A stretch of DNA of 21,200 bases. It comes from Gammaproteobacteria bacterium. GTDB lineage: Bacteria; Pseudomonadota; Gammaproteobacteria; UBA6429. The notes beneath the pieces were generated by a model. It was given only the letters and a program-made list of their open reading frames with translations, searched no databases and was not told the DNA's origin. The stretch covers positions 1 through 21,200 of the forward strand of contig DAOVYB010000006.1 in the NCBI GenBank assembly GCA_030635835.1, read 5' to 3'. This document shows, in pieces, positions 1 through 7,010 of the stretch. Position 1 is the stretch's first letter. Each line of letters opens with the position of its first letter. Position numbers and translations under genes: made by a program.

Positions 1-249
1 ACAGAGTCAGAGTTGCCGGAAAATTTACGTAAAATGAGTAAACATGATCGCAAAATATATGTTGAAGAAAAAGTAGAGGAACGGATTAAAATTAAAAAGC
101 AAATTTCCAGGTTAAGTGCTGAACGTAGTAACTATGTTACACAAATGAGAAAAGAAGCGGCCAAACCCGGTGTTGCGACCATGAATGATGCAGTAACCTC
201 AGCCATTCAAAAACAGGGTGCAGCAAAGAACTATAAATTCAATAACTAA
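1..249 (+). CDS. C-terminal fragment of an unidentified protein, possibly VWA-domain
   Basis: The reading frame is open from the first base of the window to TAA at 247-249, so this is the end of a gene that begins outside. The internal TTG at 13 is probably not the true start. The visible 82 residues are highly charged, with a likely coiled-coil or helical stretch (KMSKHDRKIYVEEKVEER, then KKQISRLSAERSNYV) and a polar tail with a NDAVTSAIQKQ segment. From memory, tails like this occur at the C-terminus of some proteobacterial von Willebrand factor A-domain proteins. No VWA domain or MIDAS motif is visible here, so that assignment is only a suggestion. The stop is followed 23 bases later by a clear intrinsic terminator, which supports a real gene end. 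Confidence 0.7.
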   Translation, partial: TESELPENLRKMSKHDRKIYVEEKVEERIKIKKQISRLSAERSNYVTQMRKEAAKPGVATMNDAVTSAIQKQGAAKNYKFNN

Positions 250-272
250 GTCATATATAGATTTTTCCGTTT

Positions 273-304
273 GGCGGCATAATTAATATGCCGCCTTTTA
301 TTTG
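273..304 (+). terminator. Intrinsic terminator of the first gene
   Basis: A perfect 8-bp GC-rich stem, GGCGGCAT (273-280) with ATGCCGCC (288-295), encloses a 7-base AATTAAT loop and is followed by TTTTATTTG. This is a standard rho-independent terminator 23 bases after the stop codon at 249. Confidence 0.9.
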
Positions 305-324
305 TTTTGATTTAATAATAACCT

Positions 325-404
325 GTCATTGCGAGCGATAGCGTGGCAATCTGTATAAAAAATAGGATGTTATATGAGATTGCCACGCTATCGCTCGCAA
401 TGAC
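325..404. repeat. REP/MITE-like palindromic repeat, 28-bp perfect arms
   Basis: The arm at 325-352 begins GTCATTGCGAGCGATAGC. The arm at 377-404 is its exact reverse complement over 28 bp, with 24 AT-rich bases between. The arm sequence (GTCATTGCGAGCG...GGCAATCT) belongs to a type of dispersed palindromic repeat that I recall from many bacterial genomes. It lies between two genes and has no coding content. Transcribed, it would form a very stable hairpin. The right arm ends just upstream of a possible promoter for the next gene. Confidence 0.88.
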
Positions 405-429
405 CGTTTGTTTTATATCCGTGTATAAT
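400..429 (+). promoter_or_regulatory. Possible sigma-70 promoter of the pseudouridine synthase gene
   Basis: A perfect -10 hexamer TATAAT lies at 424-429. ATGACC at 400-405 matches the TTGACA -35 consensus at four of six positions with an 18-base spacer. A second TATAAT is at 441-446. The -35 overlaps the end of the palindromic repeat, so the repeat may supply part of the promoter. The call rests on motif matching in AT-rich DNA. Confidence 0.35.
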
Positions 430-463
430 CGTGAACTGTATATAATGTTATAGCGAGAATATT

Positions 464-1315
464 TTGCTTCCAGAAAGTAATGAGTATCACATTGAAGTCG
501 CTGAAGATTCAGTAAATGCTGTTGAATTACTTGCAGCAGAATCTGGATTGTCTAAACAGAAAATAAAGCAGGCTATGCAAAAAGGTGCAGTTTGGTTAAC
601 TGATAATAAAGGCACACATCGTTTACGACGCAAAAGCAAAAAACTGCATTCAGGTACAGAACTTCATTTTTATTTAGATTCCGCTGTATTAAATGAGACT
701 GTTGACGATGCTATTCTTGTTGCTGACGAAGGGGATTATAGTGTCTGGTATAAACCACGTGGTATGTTATCGCAGGGTAGTAAATGGGGTGACCATTGTG
801 CGATTAATCGATGGGTTGAACAGCATTTAGAACCGCAACGTCCGGCTTTTATAGTCCACCGACTTGACCGATTTGCCTCTGGTTTAATTTTACTTGCGCA
901 TAAGAAAAAAACGGCGACTTTACTGGCGGATTTATTTCAGAATAAAAAAATCAAAAAACACTATAAGGTCATAGTTTGTGGACAGTTTACGAATGAAAAA
1001 GTGACTTACACTAAGGCCATCGATAATAAACCTGCAATTTCACATGTTTCGTTACTGCAATATGATACGGTGAGTGATACTTCATTAGTACAGGTTGATA
1101 TTGAAACAGGGCGAAAGCATCAAATCAGATTACATTTATCAGAAGCAGGTTTCCCGGTAGTAGGTGATCGCTTATATGGAAATGCAAAAGGAGAGGAGGA
1201 GGACTTGCAGTTGACCGCGTTTAAACTGTCTTTCCCCAGCCCGATTGATGGAACTGAGAAAGTCTATATCTTAGATGAAGCATTGCAGCCTAAACCTGGA
1301 AATTCACCTGTGTAA
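464..1315 (+). CDS. RluA-family RNA pseudouridine synthase
   Basis: The 283-residue protein should isomerise uridine to pseudouridine in rRNA or tRNA. The catalytic RluA motif is intact: HRLDR at residues 132-136 with the catalytic Asp135, followed by SGLILLA. The second family motif, GRKHQIRLHL, lies near 216-225, with VVGDRLYG after it. Residues 15-70 look like an S4-type RNA-binding segment. The target base cannot be told from sequence, so I give no Rlu number. The start is uncertain: TTG at 464 is the only usual start codon near the N-terminus, preceded by a weak GCGAG, and ATT at 461 is a rare alternative. The 3' end overlaps the convergent transporter gene by 26 bp, with no terminator visible between them. 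Confidence 0.9.
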   Translation: MLPESNEYHIEVAEDSVNAVELLAAESGLSKQKIKQAMQKGAVWLTDNKGTHRLRRKSKKLHSGTELHFYLDSAVLNETVDDAILVADEGDYSVWYKPRGMLSQGSKWGDHCAINRWVEQHLEPQRPAFIVHRLDRFASGLILLAHKKKTATLLADLFQNKKIKKHYKVIVCGQFTNEKVTYTKAIDNKPAISHVSLLQYDTVSDTSLVQVDIETGRKHQIRLHLSEAGFPVVGDRLYGNAKGEEEDLQLTAFKLSFPSPIDGTEKVYILDEALQPKPGNSPV

Positions 1316-2036
1316 GTCCTAAAAGACTAATGAGTATCAATACTCCACCTATAACACGCTTAAATTTCTGGTCGTTCTTTAAAATGACATCATGGGTTTT
1401 AATACCAATAACATGACCAATTGCAGCAATGGGTAACAGATAAAGTGCAGTTAACAGGTGTATTTCTACACCTAATGCTTTAAATGTTGTCATTTTGATA
1501 GTTACAAGAATAAACCATAAAACAAATAACGTATTACGCAACTGTTCTGCGGCAACATTGCGCATGTATACCGCGACCATTAATGGCGCACCAGTGAGTG
1601 ATGTACCTGCGACATAACCACCGCTGGCTAAAAGAAATCGATCCAGCCATTTATTGGTGCTTCTGATATTCATATTGAGAAACCAGGTTAAAGCATAAAA
1701 CAACGTGACAGAATAGATAAAAATAACCAACCAGTTATTGGGTAAGGTAATTAAACCAAATACTCCGATTAAGGCGGGTGGGATAATATAAATACTGGAT
1801 TTTTTCAGGTAAGCCCAGTCAACATTATTTAATCGGGAGCGCAGCGTTAATGAAGTGAAAAATAATAAATGCGTTCCAATAATCGGTAACCAGTATACTG
1901 GCTGGTTATAAATGAAAAGCATTAATGGCAAACCTAATGCTGCACCACCAAAACCTAAACCACTACGAACAAAGCCTGTCCAGATAAATATTAATGCAAT
2001 CAAGCCAAGCTCTGTATTTGAAAATGCCATTAACAT
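1290..2036 (-). CDS. TauE/SafE-family membrane transporter
   Basis: A 248-residue, very hydrophobic protein with about seven or eight predicted membrane segments across its length. The N-terminal half carries a typical family pattern, a first helix followed by GFVRSGLGFGGAALGLPLML. A second glycine-rich repeat (GGYVAGTSLTGAPLMVAVYM) in the C-terminal half matches the internal duplication of TauE/SafE (DUF81) proteins. Members export small sulfur-containing or organic anions, but the substrate cannot be assigned here. The start ATG at 2036 has no good ribosome-binding site, and a second ATG two codons later is equally possible. The gene converges on the pseudouridine synthase and overlaps its last 26 bases. 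It lies 48 bases downstream of the DUF445 gene on the same strand, so the two could be co-transcribed. Confidence 0.85.
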   Translation of the reverse strand: MLMAFSNTELGLIALIFIWTGFVRSGLGFGGAALGLPLMLFIYNQPVYWLPIIGTHLLFFTSLTLRSRLNNVDWAYLKKSSIYIIPPALIGVFGLITLPNNWLVIFIYSVTLFYALTWFLNMNIRSTNKWLDRFLLASGGYVAGTSLTGAPLMVAVYMRNVAAEQLRNTLFVLWFILVTIKMTTFKALGVEIHLLTALYLLPIAAIGHVIGIKTHDVILKNDQKFKRVIGGVLILISLLGLTQVNFQV

Positions 2037-2084
2037 GATTTAAAAATTATCTTTTTGACAGCATAAAAGTGAAATAAAAAAATC

Positions 2085-2792
2085 TTAAACTTGAATTAAA
2101 GAGGCGAATAAACCAATCAGGCCACCAAATACACCACCCCATACAACTAACCAACCGAGATGTTGTTTAATCATTTCCTGAATAATTTCTTTAACTAATT
2201 GTGGTGTTAGTTCTTCGAGACGTTTTTCAATAATGTCTTCCACTTTATCGCGTATGTCATTCATTACATCAGGTTGCTCAAGCTCATCTCTTAAAAGTTC
2301 AAGGAAAGAATCTGATTGCGTCATACTAATAAGTGATTGCTTCATATTAGAAATAAATGGTTCTTTAAGTGGTGTTAAGGCACTTTCACCACCAAACATA
2401 CCTAACATGCTGCCAAAAGATGATTCCATAATCACCTTAACGAGTGAATCAAAGGATGGACTTAAGTCAACTTTTTCAATAACCGGGGCTAAATGCAGAT
2501 CGGGTTTTACGCCATCTGAGACACGCAAAAAACGGTCAATATTTTCTTCAGTAAAAAATTGTTCCATCATCAGGTTTCGAATGGCGGCTTTAAAGTCTTC
2601 AAAACGTGCTGGAATGACGCCAGACCCATATAGTCCCGGAATTTTTTCAAACAGCATATGAATTGCGAGCCAGTTAGTAATGGCACCGGATAAGGCAAAT
2701 AAGCCGATAGACAATATAAGCGCATTTTTCATGCTCAGACCAACAATAACGACTAAAGCAGCTAAGCTGTTGGTGATAAGGCTTTTATTCAC
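2085..2792 (-). CDS. DUF445-family membrane protein
   Basis: A 235-residue protein with an N-terminal pair of hydrophobic helices (about residues 8-45), a long helical soluble middle and a C-terminal hydrophobic segment (WLVVWGGVFGGLIGLFASLIQV, split around its glycines). The sequence ALSGAITNWLAIHMLFEKIPGLYGSGVIPARF is the recognisable DUF445 signature. Function in this family is not established, and association with the inner membrane is the only safe inference. The start is GTG at 2792, chosen because AAGGA precedes it by about nine bases. A second open frame antisense to this gene (2233-2661, plus strand) is a shadow. The upstream gap to the next plus-strand gene is 244 bp, so the two are divergent. 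Confidence 0.85.
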   Translation of the reverse strand: MNKSLITNSLAALVVIVGLSMKNALILSIGLFALSGAITNWLAIHMLFEKIPGLYGSGVIPARFEDFKAAIRNLMMEQFFTEENIDRFLRVSDGVKPDLHLAPVIEKVDLSPSFDSLVKVIMESSFGSMLGMFGGESALTPLKEPFISNMKQSLISMTQSDSFLELLRDELEQPDVMNDIRDKVEDIIEKRLEELTPQLVKEIIQEMIKQHLGWLVVWGGVFGGLIGLFASLIQV

Positions 2793-2921
2793 GTGTAATG
2801 TTCCTTAATTTTTTTGGATATAGTCTGGAGCTGGATTATCTAATAATACGGGGTCACAGACAAATTAGTTTATAAAAGAAAAAACATTCAATTTTGCTAA
2901 TGTATTACCTGGGTATTTGTG

Positions 2922-2965
2922 TCTCAAATTCACTATTTTCAACAGTCTTTTGCAAGAATTTGAGA
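2922..2965. repeat. 10-bp perfect inverted repeat upstream of the SHOCT-like gene
   Basis: TCTCAAATTC (2922-2931) and its exact reverse complement GAATTTGAGA (2956-2965) are separated by 24 bases. The repeat sits just before an extended -10-like TGCTATAAA (2974-2982) in the divergent gap between the DUF445 gene and the plus-strand gene at 3037. It could be an operator or a hairpin. Nothing in the sequence shows which. Confidence 0.5.
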
Positions 2966-3036
2966 TTATTTCATGCTATAAATACTAAAGCATGAATAAT
3001 AATATTGAGAATAGTGCTGTATGAGAAGAGGGTGTT

Positions 3037-3654
3037 ATGACTGAAAATGAAGTGGTATTAAAGCAGCAGAACAAATTTGGTTTAGACACTCAGGTTAGAC
3101 TGGTCGATGGGCGTCAGTTACAGGTTAAAAATAAGGGAAAAAAAACAGAACAAAACTATTCTGTTGATATTTTATCTTTAAAAGAGAAAAGTAAAAAAAA
3201 ATATTCTATCGCCTGGAAGTGGTTGATTACCAGTATTAGTTTTTTCCTCTTAATGTTGTTATTGTTAAAAATATTACCGGCTTTTTTATCAGAAAATAAA
3301 AACCTTTATCTTGGTATTATTCTGTTAGCCGGATTGATTGGAAGTCTTTCAAGCTTTATTCAATTTTTAAGGAATACTTCACGAAAACAAATTTTTTATT
3401 CTCGCAATGCTCATGTCCCCATTATTACCTTATGTGCAGGAAAGCCAACTAAAAAAACGTTTTCATCATTTATTGAAGTAATAGAAAAGAGAATCAAGCA
3501 ATTCCGTAGTCATATGGATCTTGCTATCGATAAGCAATTAACCGGTGAAATGAAAATGTTACGTCGTTTAAGTGATGCTGGAATTATTACTAAAAAAGAT
3601 TATGAAAAAGCCAAATCAAAATTATTTAGCGGTTTTGATAAAAATACTGCATGA
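3037..3654 (+). CDS. Two-TM protein with C-terminal SHOCT-like domain
   Basis: A 205-residue protein not recognised as a named family. Residues 1-58 are polar and lysine-rich. Two membrane helices follow at about 60-81 and 90-111. A soluble region runs to the end. Residues 170-198 (GEMKMLRRLSDAGIITKKDYEKAK) resemble the short SHOCT domain, whose usual pattern is leucine-rich 'L..L...G.IT..E[FY]...K..L'. SHOCT domains are found at the ends of many unrelated membrane proteins and do not define a function. The ATG at 3037 is preceded by AGAGGG at 3027-3032 with suitable spacing. It lies 61 bases upstream of the exonuclease gene and may share a transcript with it. Confidence 0.7.
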   Translation: MTENEVVLKQQNKFGLDTQVRLVDGRQLQVKNKGKKTEQNYSVDILSLKEKSKKKYSIAWKWLITSISFFLLMLLLLKILPAFLSENKNLYLGIILLAGLIGSLSSFIQFLRNTSRKQIFYSRNAHVPIITLCAGKPTKKTFSSFIEVIEKRIKQFRSHMDLAIDKQLTGEMKMLRRLSDAGIITKKDYEKAKSKLFSGFDKNTA

Positions 3655-3715
3655 TAGTAAAAATTACCTGCACACATTATGGGTATGGAATTAATATAAT
3701 TATAAGAAGAAAAAA

Positions 3716-4609
3716 ATGGAAAAATCTCACTACGAAAATCTTGCCGATGAACTTGTTAAAACGGGTGATTACAAAGTAATTAAGCGTTTTGAGCCGGTTG
3801 AGTTTTATAATGAAAATCCGGCTGATGATATTAAAATTGGTATTTATCTCGATACCGAAACAACAGGTATGGATGCAGATGATGATGAAATCATAGAACT
3901 TGCACTGGTTCCTTTTGAGTTTGATAAAGCGGGAAATATTTATCGCATTTTACCTGCCTATAATGCATTTCAGGATCCGGGTTTACCTATTCCAGAGATA
4001 ATTACACAAATAACCGGTATTACTGATGAGATGGTAAAGGGCCAGTCTATTGATCTGACCCAGGTATCAAAAATACTCTCTGAGGCAGTTATTGTTATTG
4101 CCCATAATGCACGTTTTGACCGTCCCTTTGTTGAAAACTTAGTGGATGATTTTAAGGATATTGCCTGGGCATGCTCAATTGCAGATATTGAATGGAATAA
4201 AGAAGGTTTTGAAGGTGTTAAGCTTGAGTTTCTGGCCTATAAATTTGGCTTTTTTTATGAAGGACATCGCGCAACAATTGACTGTCAGGCAGGAATTGAA
4301 ATTTTGAGTCGACAATTTCCACTAAGTGGTAAACCGGTTCTTAGCCAATTGCTACAAAATGCACGACGTACGGATATACGCTTATGGGCCGAAGGAGCAC
4401 CTTTTGATCGTAAAGATATTTTAAAGAAACGTGGTTATCGCTGGTCACCTGGTGATAATGGTAAAAGGAAAGCGTGGTATAAAGATTTATCAGAAAGTGA
4501 ACTTGAAGAAGAAATGAAGTATCTTAATGACAGTATTTATACCCGCGCCGTTGGTGTTTTACCTACGGATAAATTTAATGCCAAAATCAGATATTCTAAA
4601 AGGTTGTAA
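3716..4609 (+). CDS. DEDDh 3'-5' exonuclease (DnaQ/epsilon-like)
   Basis: A 297-residue protein with a complete DEDDh exonuclease core: motif I LDTETTG with Asp46 and Glu48, motif II HNARFDRPF with Asp135, and motif III HRATIDCQA with His184 and Asp189. These residues coordinate the two metal ions that remove nucleotides from a 3' end, so the enzyme should be active on DNA or RNA. It is not the replicative epsilon subunit in an obvious way. The C-terminal 90 residues carry an extra conserved-looking segment (LKKRGYRWSPGDNGKRKAWY) of unknown role, which I recall in other stand-alone bacterial exonucleases of this class. ATG at 3716 follows an AAGAAG purine run at 3704-3709. Confidence 0.88.
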   Translation: MEKSHYENLADELVKTGDYKVIKRFEPVEFYNENPADDIKIGIYLDTETTGMDADDDEIIELALVPFEFDKAGNIYRILPAYNAFQDPGLPIPEIITQITGITDEMVKGQSIDLTQVSKILSEAVIVIAHNARFDRPFVENLVDDFKDIAWACSIADIEWNKEGFEGVKLEFLAYKFGFFYEGHRATIDCQAGIEILSRQFPLSGKPVLSQLLQNARRTDIRLWAEGAPFDRKDILKKRGYRWSPGDNGKRKAWYKDLSESELEEEMKYLNDSIYTRAVGVLPTDKFNAKIRYSKRL

Positions 4610-4726
4610 TGAACATAAAATGCAATATGGAAAAACTGACAGGACTATCAGTGGTGTTATTTCCTTAGGTACAGAACTTATAAGTATTTTTTAAATGTAA
4701 ATAATGGTTTAACGAGCTAAACAATA

Positions 4727-5089
4727 ATGACAAAAATATTATTGGTTGAAGATAATGAAGATAATCGTGACATGCTGTCACGTCGTTTAGAACGAAAAGG
4801 ATTTGAGGTAATACTTGCTGTTGATGGACAAGATGGCATTAATAAAGCTAACTCTGAAATGCCTAACCTGATTTTAATGGATATGAGCTTGCCTGTAATG
4901 GATGGTTGGGAAGCGACAAGAAATTTAAAAGGAAACTCTGAAACAGCATCTATTCCTGTTATTGCACTTACAGCGCATGCCATGTCGAGTGATAGAGAAA
5001 AAGCCATTGAAGCAGGTTGCGATGATTACGATACCAAACCAATAGACTTCGCACGTCTACTGGAAAAGATAGCAAGTTTAACCGGCTAA
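4727..5089 (+). CDS. Stand-alone response-regulator receiver domain
   Basis: A 120-residue single-domain CheY-like protein with no output domain. The receiver residues are all present: acidic pocket Glu8-Asp9, phospho-acceptor Asp52 in ILMDMSLP, Thr82 in ALTAHAM, and Lys104 before Pro105. The VEDNEDNRDML start and the AHAM(S)..D segment resemble receivers that work with hybrid histidine kinases or polar-development systems rather than chemotaxis CheY, but a partner cannot be named. No kinase gene is in the window. The gene begins 117 bases after the exonuclease and has a weak ribosome-binding site (ACGAG). It ends 21 bases before an intrinsic terminator, so it closes this transcription block. 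Confidence 0.92.
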   Translation: MTKILLVEDNEDNRDMLSRRLERKGFEVILAVDGQDGINKANSEMPNLILMDMSLPVMDGWEATRNLKGNSETASIPVIALTAHAMSSDREKAIEAGCDDYDTKPIDFARLLEKIASLTG

Positions 5090-5110
5090 TAATTTCTTTA
5101 TTTCTAATAT

Positions 5111-5135
5111 AAGCCATCTTTCAGATGGCTTTTTT
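5111..5135 (+). terminator. Intrinsic terminator after the receiver-domain gene
   Basis: AAGCCATCT (5111-5119) pairs perfectly with AGATGGCTT (5123-5131) around a TTC loop, and the descending arm runs into TTTTTT. It is a strong rho-independent terminator and separates the plus-strand genes from the convergent tRNA gene. Confidence 0.93.
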
Positions 5136-5156
5136 GTGGCATATGAATTTGATATA

Positions 5157-5233
5157 TGGCGCCCCCGACACGATTCGAACGTGTGGCCTATCCCTTAGGA
5201 GGGGATCGCTCTATCCAACTGAGCTACGGGGGC
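5157..5233 (-). tRNA. tRNA-Arg (anticodon CCU)
   Basis: Read on the minus strand from 5233, the 77 bases fold as a complete tRNA. The acceptor stem is GCCCCCG/CGGGGGC, the D arm GCTC...GAGC, the anticodon stem ATCCC/GGGAT with loop CTCCTAA, and the T arm ACACG-TTCGAAT-CGTGT. It ends with discriminator G and an encoded CCA (5157-5159). The anticodon CCT reads AGG, which fits arginine. An open plus-strand frame across this region (5125-5355) is the well-known spurious translation of the tRNA antisense and is not a gene. An AT-rich stretch with TATTAT-like sequence lies upstream (about 5243-5256) and may be its promoter. Confidence 0.97.
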
Positions 5234-5315
5234 TGAGAGGTTTCGAGCGATATAATATCAATAGCAAAATATTAAAGCTATATTTTAAAGAATTAGTTCA
5301 TCTACTTATTTCTTT

Positions 5316-5347
5316 GTTGGTTCCGTCATTTCATTCCTTGAACCAAC
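5316..5347. repeat. Small inverted repeat downstream of the PilZ gene
   Basis: GTTGGTTC (5316-5323) and GAACCAAC (5340-5347) form an 8-bp perfect stem with a 16-base loop. It lies about 60 bases past the stop of the minus-strand PilZ gene. It lacks the T-tract of an intrinsic terminator on the minus strand. It may be a weak 3'-end structure of the flgMN-PilZ transcript. Confidence 0.35.
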
Positions 5348-5405
5348 TTGCTTAAAATATATGGTAGATGTAGGTTGGCTCAAATGCAGTAGAATCAACA
5401 ATAAT

Positions 5406-6098
5406 TTACTTATGATGGACGTTTTTTTTAGCTCGAAAAATAAACTGTTGAATGGTTTTTTCTATAATTGATTTTTGTTGCAGCATTTCCAAACCTACAA
5501 TAATGCTCTCATGATTTTTTTCTACACGTGTATTTTTAACTTTGGTCGATATTGAAAAAGCCTTTTGTCCTGGAAGTTCAACATAAATATCGTCAATTAA
5601 TTGTTCTGGCTGAAACATGTGTACTAATGATATTGGAACACGAAGACAAAGACCATTCAGAGATATATTAACAAGCTGGCAGGTTATTTGTTTTGTTGAT
5701 GTTAAAAATATTGTTATTTTAATATCTTCTATAAATTCAGTACGAAAGCGATAGAATGTGCGGTTTTGCGGGTAATATATTTCATCAGGAAAATGTGTGT
5801 GCAGGAATCTACTGCCATTTTTAATTAAAGTAGCTTTAAATTTAATGGGTAAATGTTCCAGTTTTAAGCTGAATTCAGCTACATCTTTTGTACTTAATAT
5901 CCTGGAACTTAACATGGGGTTAGGTTCATCAAATATTAATTCTTGTGTGTCATGCTGTACTTCAAGTAATGATGTTAAGCAGTGTTGCGGTAATGACTTG
6001 AATGAAAGTGTAATAAGTTGTTTAGATTTATGGATGTTTTTTAAAAGATTGTATATTTCTAATGGGGTTTTAATCAGAGCGCTGTCATTGTTGTACAT
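5406..6098 (-). CDS. PilZ-domain flagellar regulator, YcgR/FlgZ-like
   Basis: A 230-residue protein with an N-terminal YcgR-type domain (about residues 10-105) and a C-terminal PilZ domain (about 112-225). The c-di-GMP-binding motifs are present: RxxxR at Arg113-Arg117 and [D/N]xSxxG at Asn144-Ser146-Gly149. YcgR proteins bind the flagellar motor when loaded with c-di-GMP and slow or bias rotation, and FlgZ of Pseudomonas sits at the same place after flgN. The gene starts 18 bases after the end of flgN on the same strand, so it very likely belongs to the flgMN transcript. No clear ribosome-binding site precedes the ATG at 6098, which suggests low or coupled translation. The family call is firm; the symbol is left empty because YcgR and FlgZ are used for different lineages. 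Confidence 0.85.
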   Translation of the reverse strand: MYNNDSALIKTPLEIYNLLKNIHKSKQLITLSFKSLPQHCLTSLLEVQHDTQELIFDEPNPMLSSRILSTKDVAEFSLKLEHLPIKFKATLIKNGSRFLHTHFPDEIYYPQNRTFYRFRTEFIEDIKITIFLTSTKQITCQLVNISLNGLCLRVPISLVHMFQPEQLIDDIYVELPGQKAFSISTKVKNTRVEKNHESIIVGLEMLQQKSIIEKTIQQFIFRAKKNVHHK

Positions 6099-6116
6099 AA
6101 AATAAAAAAGTATATG

Positions 6117-6584
6117 TTATACGTGTGCCAGAGTGTTGGAGTCACGCTGTTTAACGTTTTCTCCTGATGCAGAGTAAACAAGTTCAACTGCGGGTGCTGA
6201 TGCACTGAGTATTTCAATTTGAGTTTGTATACGACGGCGATTGCCATTAATAACCAAACCATTAATTTGGTTTTGTTTTTGTGCCTTTTCAGATAGTATT
6301 TTTATATTTTTCCAAACAGATATTAACTTGTTATCCAGCAGCCACTGCGTAGGCTCATTTGGGTTAAGTGATTTTGCAGTTAAAAAATCAATGCGTTTTT
6401 GTTCATTTAGTTCAATTTGTTCTGTTAGCGCTATTTTTTCCAGAGTGATGTTTTCAAGTTCCTCTGGATTATTTTCTTCTAATAATAATGCTTCTTTTTT
6501 TAGTACATGCAGAAGTTGCTGCATTTTATCTTGCGTAAATGTCAGAATTGTATCCAGAGAAAGAGTGTGATCGGAGTATTGCAT
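6117..6584 (-). CDS. flgN: FlgN, chaperone for FlgK and FlgL
   Basis: A 155-residue, largely alpha-helical protein with the FlgN pattern: a long N-terminal helix (MQQLLHVLKKEALLLEENNPEELENITLEKIALTEQIE, residues about 20-58), then a second helical pair (WKNIKILSEKAQKQNQINGLVINGNRRRIQTQIEIL) and a variable polar tail. FlgN binds the C-terminal helices of FlgK and FlgL in the cytoplasm and delivers them to the export gate. Both clients are encoded in this window. The start ATG at 6584 lies two bases after the flgM stop codon, which indicates translational coupling. Primary sequence conservation of FlgN is low across bacteria, so the call relies on helix pattern plus its place next to flgM. Confidence 0.88.
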   Translation of the reverse strand: MQYSDHTLSLDTILTFTQDKMQQLLHVLKKEALLLEENNPEELENITLEKIALTEQIELNEQKRIDFLTAKSLNPNEPTQWLLDNKLISVWKNIKILSEKAQKQNQINGLVINGNRRRIQTQIEILSASAPAVELVYSASGENVKQRDSNTLAHV

Positions 6585-6586
6585 TA

Positions 6587-6898
6587 TTATGTATTTCGAA
6601 TATCTTCAAAAGCTAACATTTTATCTGCGATACGATCAGCATCAACAGTATATTCTCCATTTGTAATGGCCGCTTGTACTTCAGCAACGCGTGCATTATC
6701 TACAGCAGATGCGTTATTTAGCTGCTGTTCAATATTTTTTAAACGTGAAGCAGTGTCGGTTAAGGTCACACGATCAGCAGATGACGATGAATCTGCATTT
6801 TGATTATCTTGCTTTGCCTCATTTCGGCTTCGAACCGAGCTGCTCTGGTTAGAGCTTAAATTTGCCCGATTTGAATTAATGTTTGTAATGTCATTCAT
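6587..6898 (-). CDS. flgM: FlgM, anti-sigma-28 factor
   Basis: A 103-residue protein. The first 40 residues are polar and serine/asparagine-rich, as expected for the disordered, exported part. The C-terminal half carries the sigma-28-binding helices, with the conserved DRVTLTDTASRL start and the signature VDNARVAEVQAAITNGEYTVDADRIADKMLAFE at about 66-98. FlgM holds FliA inactive until the hook-basal body is complete and is then secreted. AGGAGT precedes the ATG by six bases. A FliA-type promoter lies 37-63 bases upstream, so FlgM is predicted to be made partly under control of the sigma factor it inhibits. Read-through from the sigma-54 promoter of flgA could add a second supply. Confidence 0.95.
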   Translation of the reverse strand: MNDITNINSNRANLSSNQSSSVRSRNEAKQDNQNADSSSSADRVTLTDTASRLKNIEQQLNNASAVDNARVAEVQAAITNGEYTVDADRIADKMLAFEDIRNT

Positions 6899-6934
6899 AG
6901 CTTAACTCCTAACATACGTAGCCTTTCATAACTG

Positions 6935-6961
6935 TTAGCGACTCGTTTTTGAAAAACTTTA
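6935..6961 (-). promoter_or_regulatory. FliA (sigma-28) promoter of flgM
   Basis: On the minus strand the sequence reads TAAAGTTT (6961-6954), 11 bases, then GTCGCTAA (6942-6935). The consensus is TAAAGTTT-N11-GCCGATAA. The -35 is perfect, the -10 matches six of eight, and the spacing is exact. It lies in the 112-bp gap between flgA and flgM, with an expected transcript start near 6927. Confidence 0.85.
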
Positions 6962-7010
6962 GACTTTCTTTAATTGTGTATAAATATCAATAACTTATTA
7001 ATATATGTGA

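Noticed and set aside
2233..2661. 142-codon plus-strand open frame opposite the DUF445 gene
   Set aside because: Serine-rich shadow of a well-supported membrane protein gene on the other strand.
4631..4650. ACTGA...TCAGT inverted repeat after the exonuclease gene as a terminator
   Set aside because: Only five base pairs and no T-tract.
5125..5355. Plus-strand open frame of 76 codons containing GAPDTIRTCGLSLRRGS
   Set aside because: It is the antisense translation of the tRNA-Arg gene, a common false gene; the tRNA fold is complete.
6241..6570. 109-codon plus-strand frame opposite flgN, with overlapping frame 6507-6803
   Set aside because: Cysteine/serine/phenylalanine-rich composition typical of antisense to helical Glu/Lys-rich genes; flgN and flgM explain the region.
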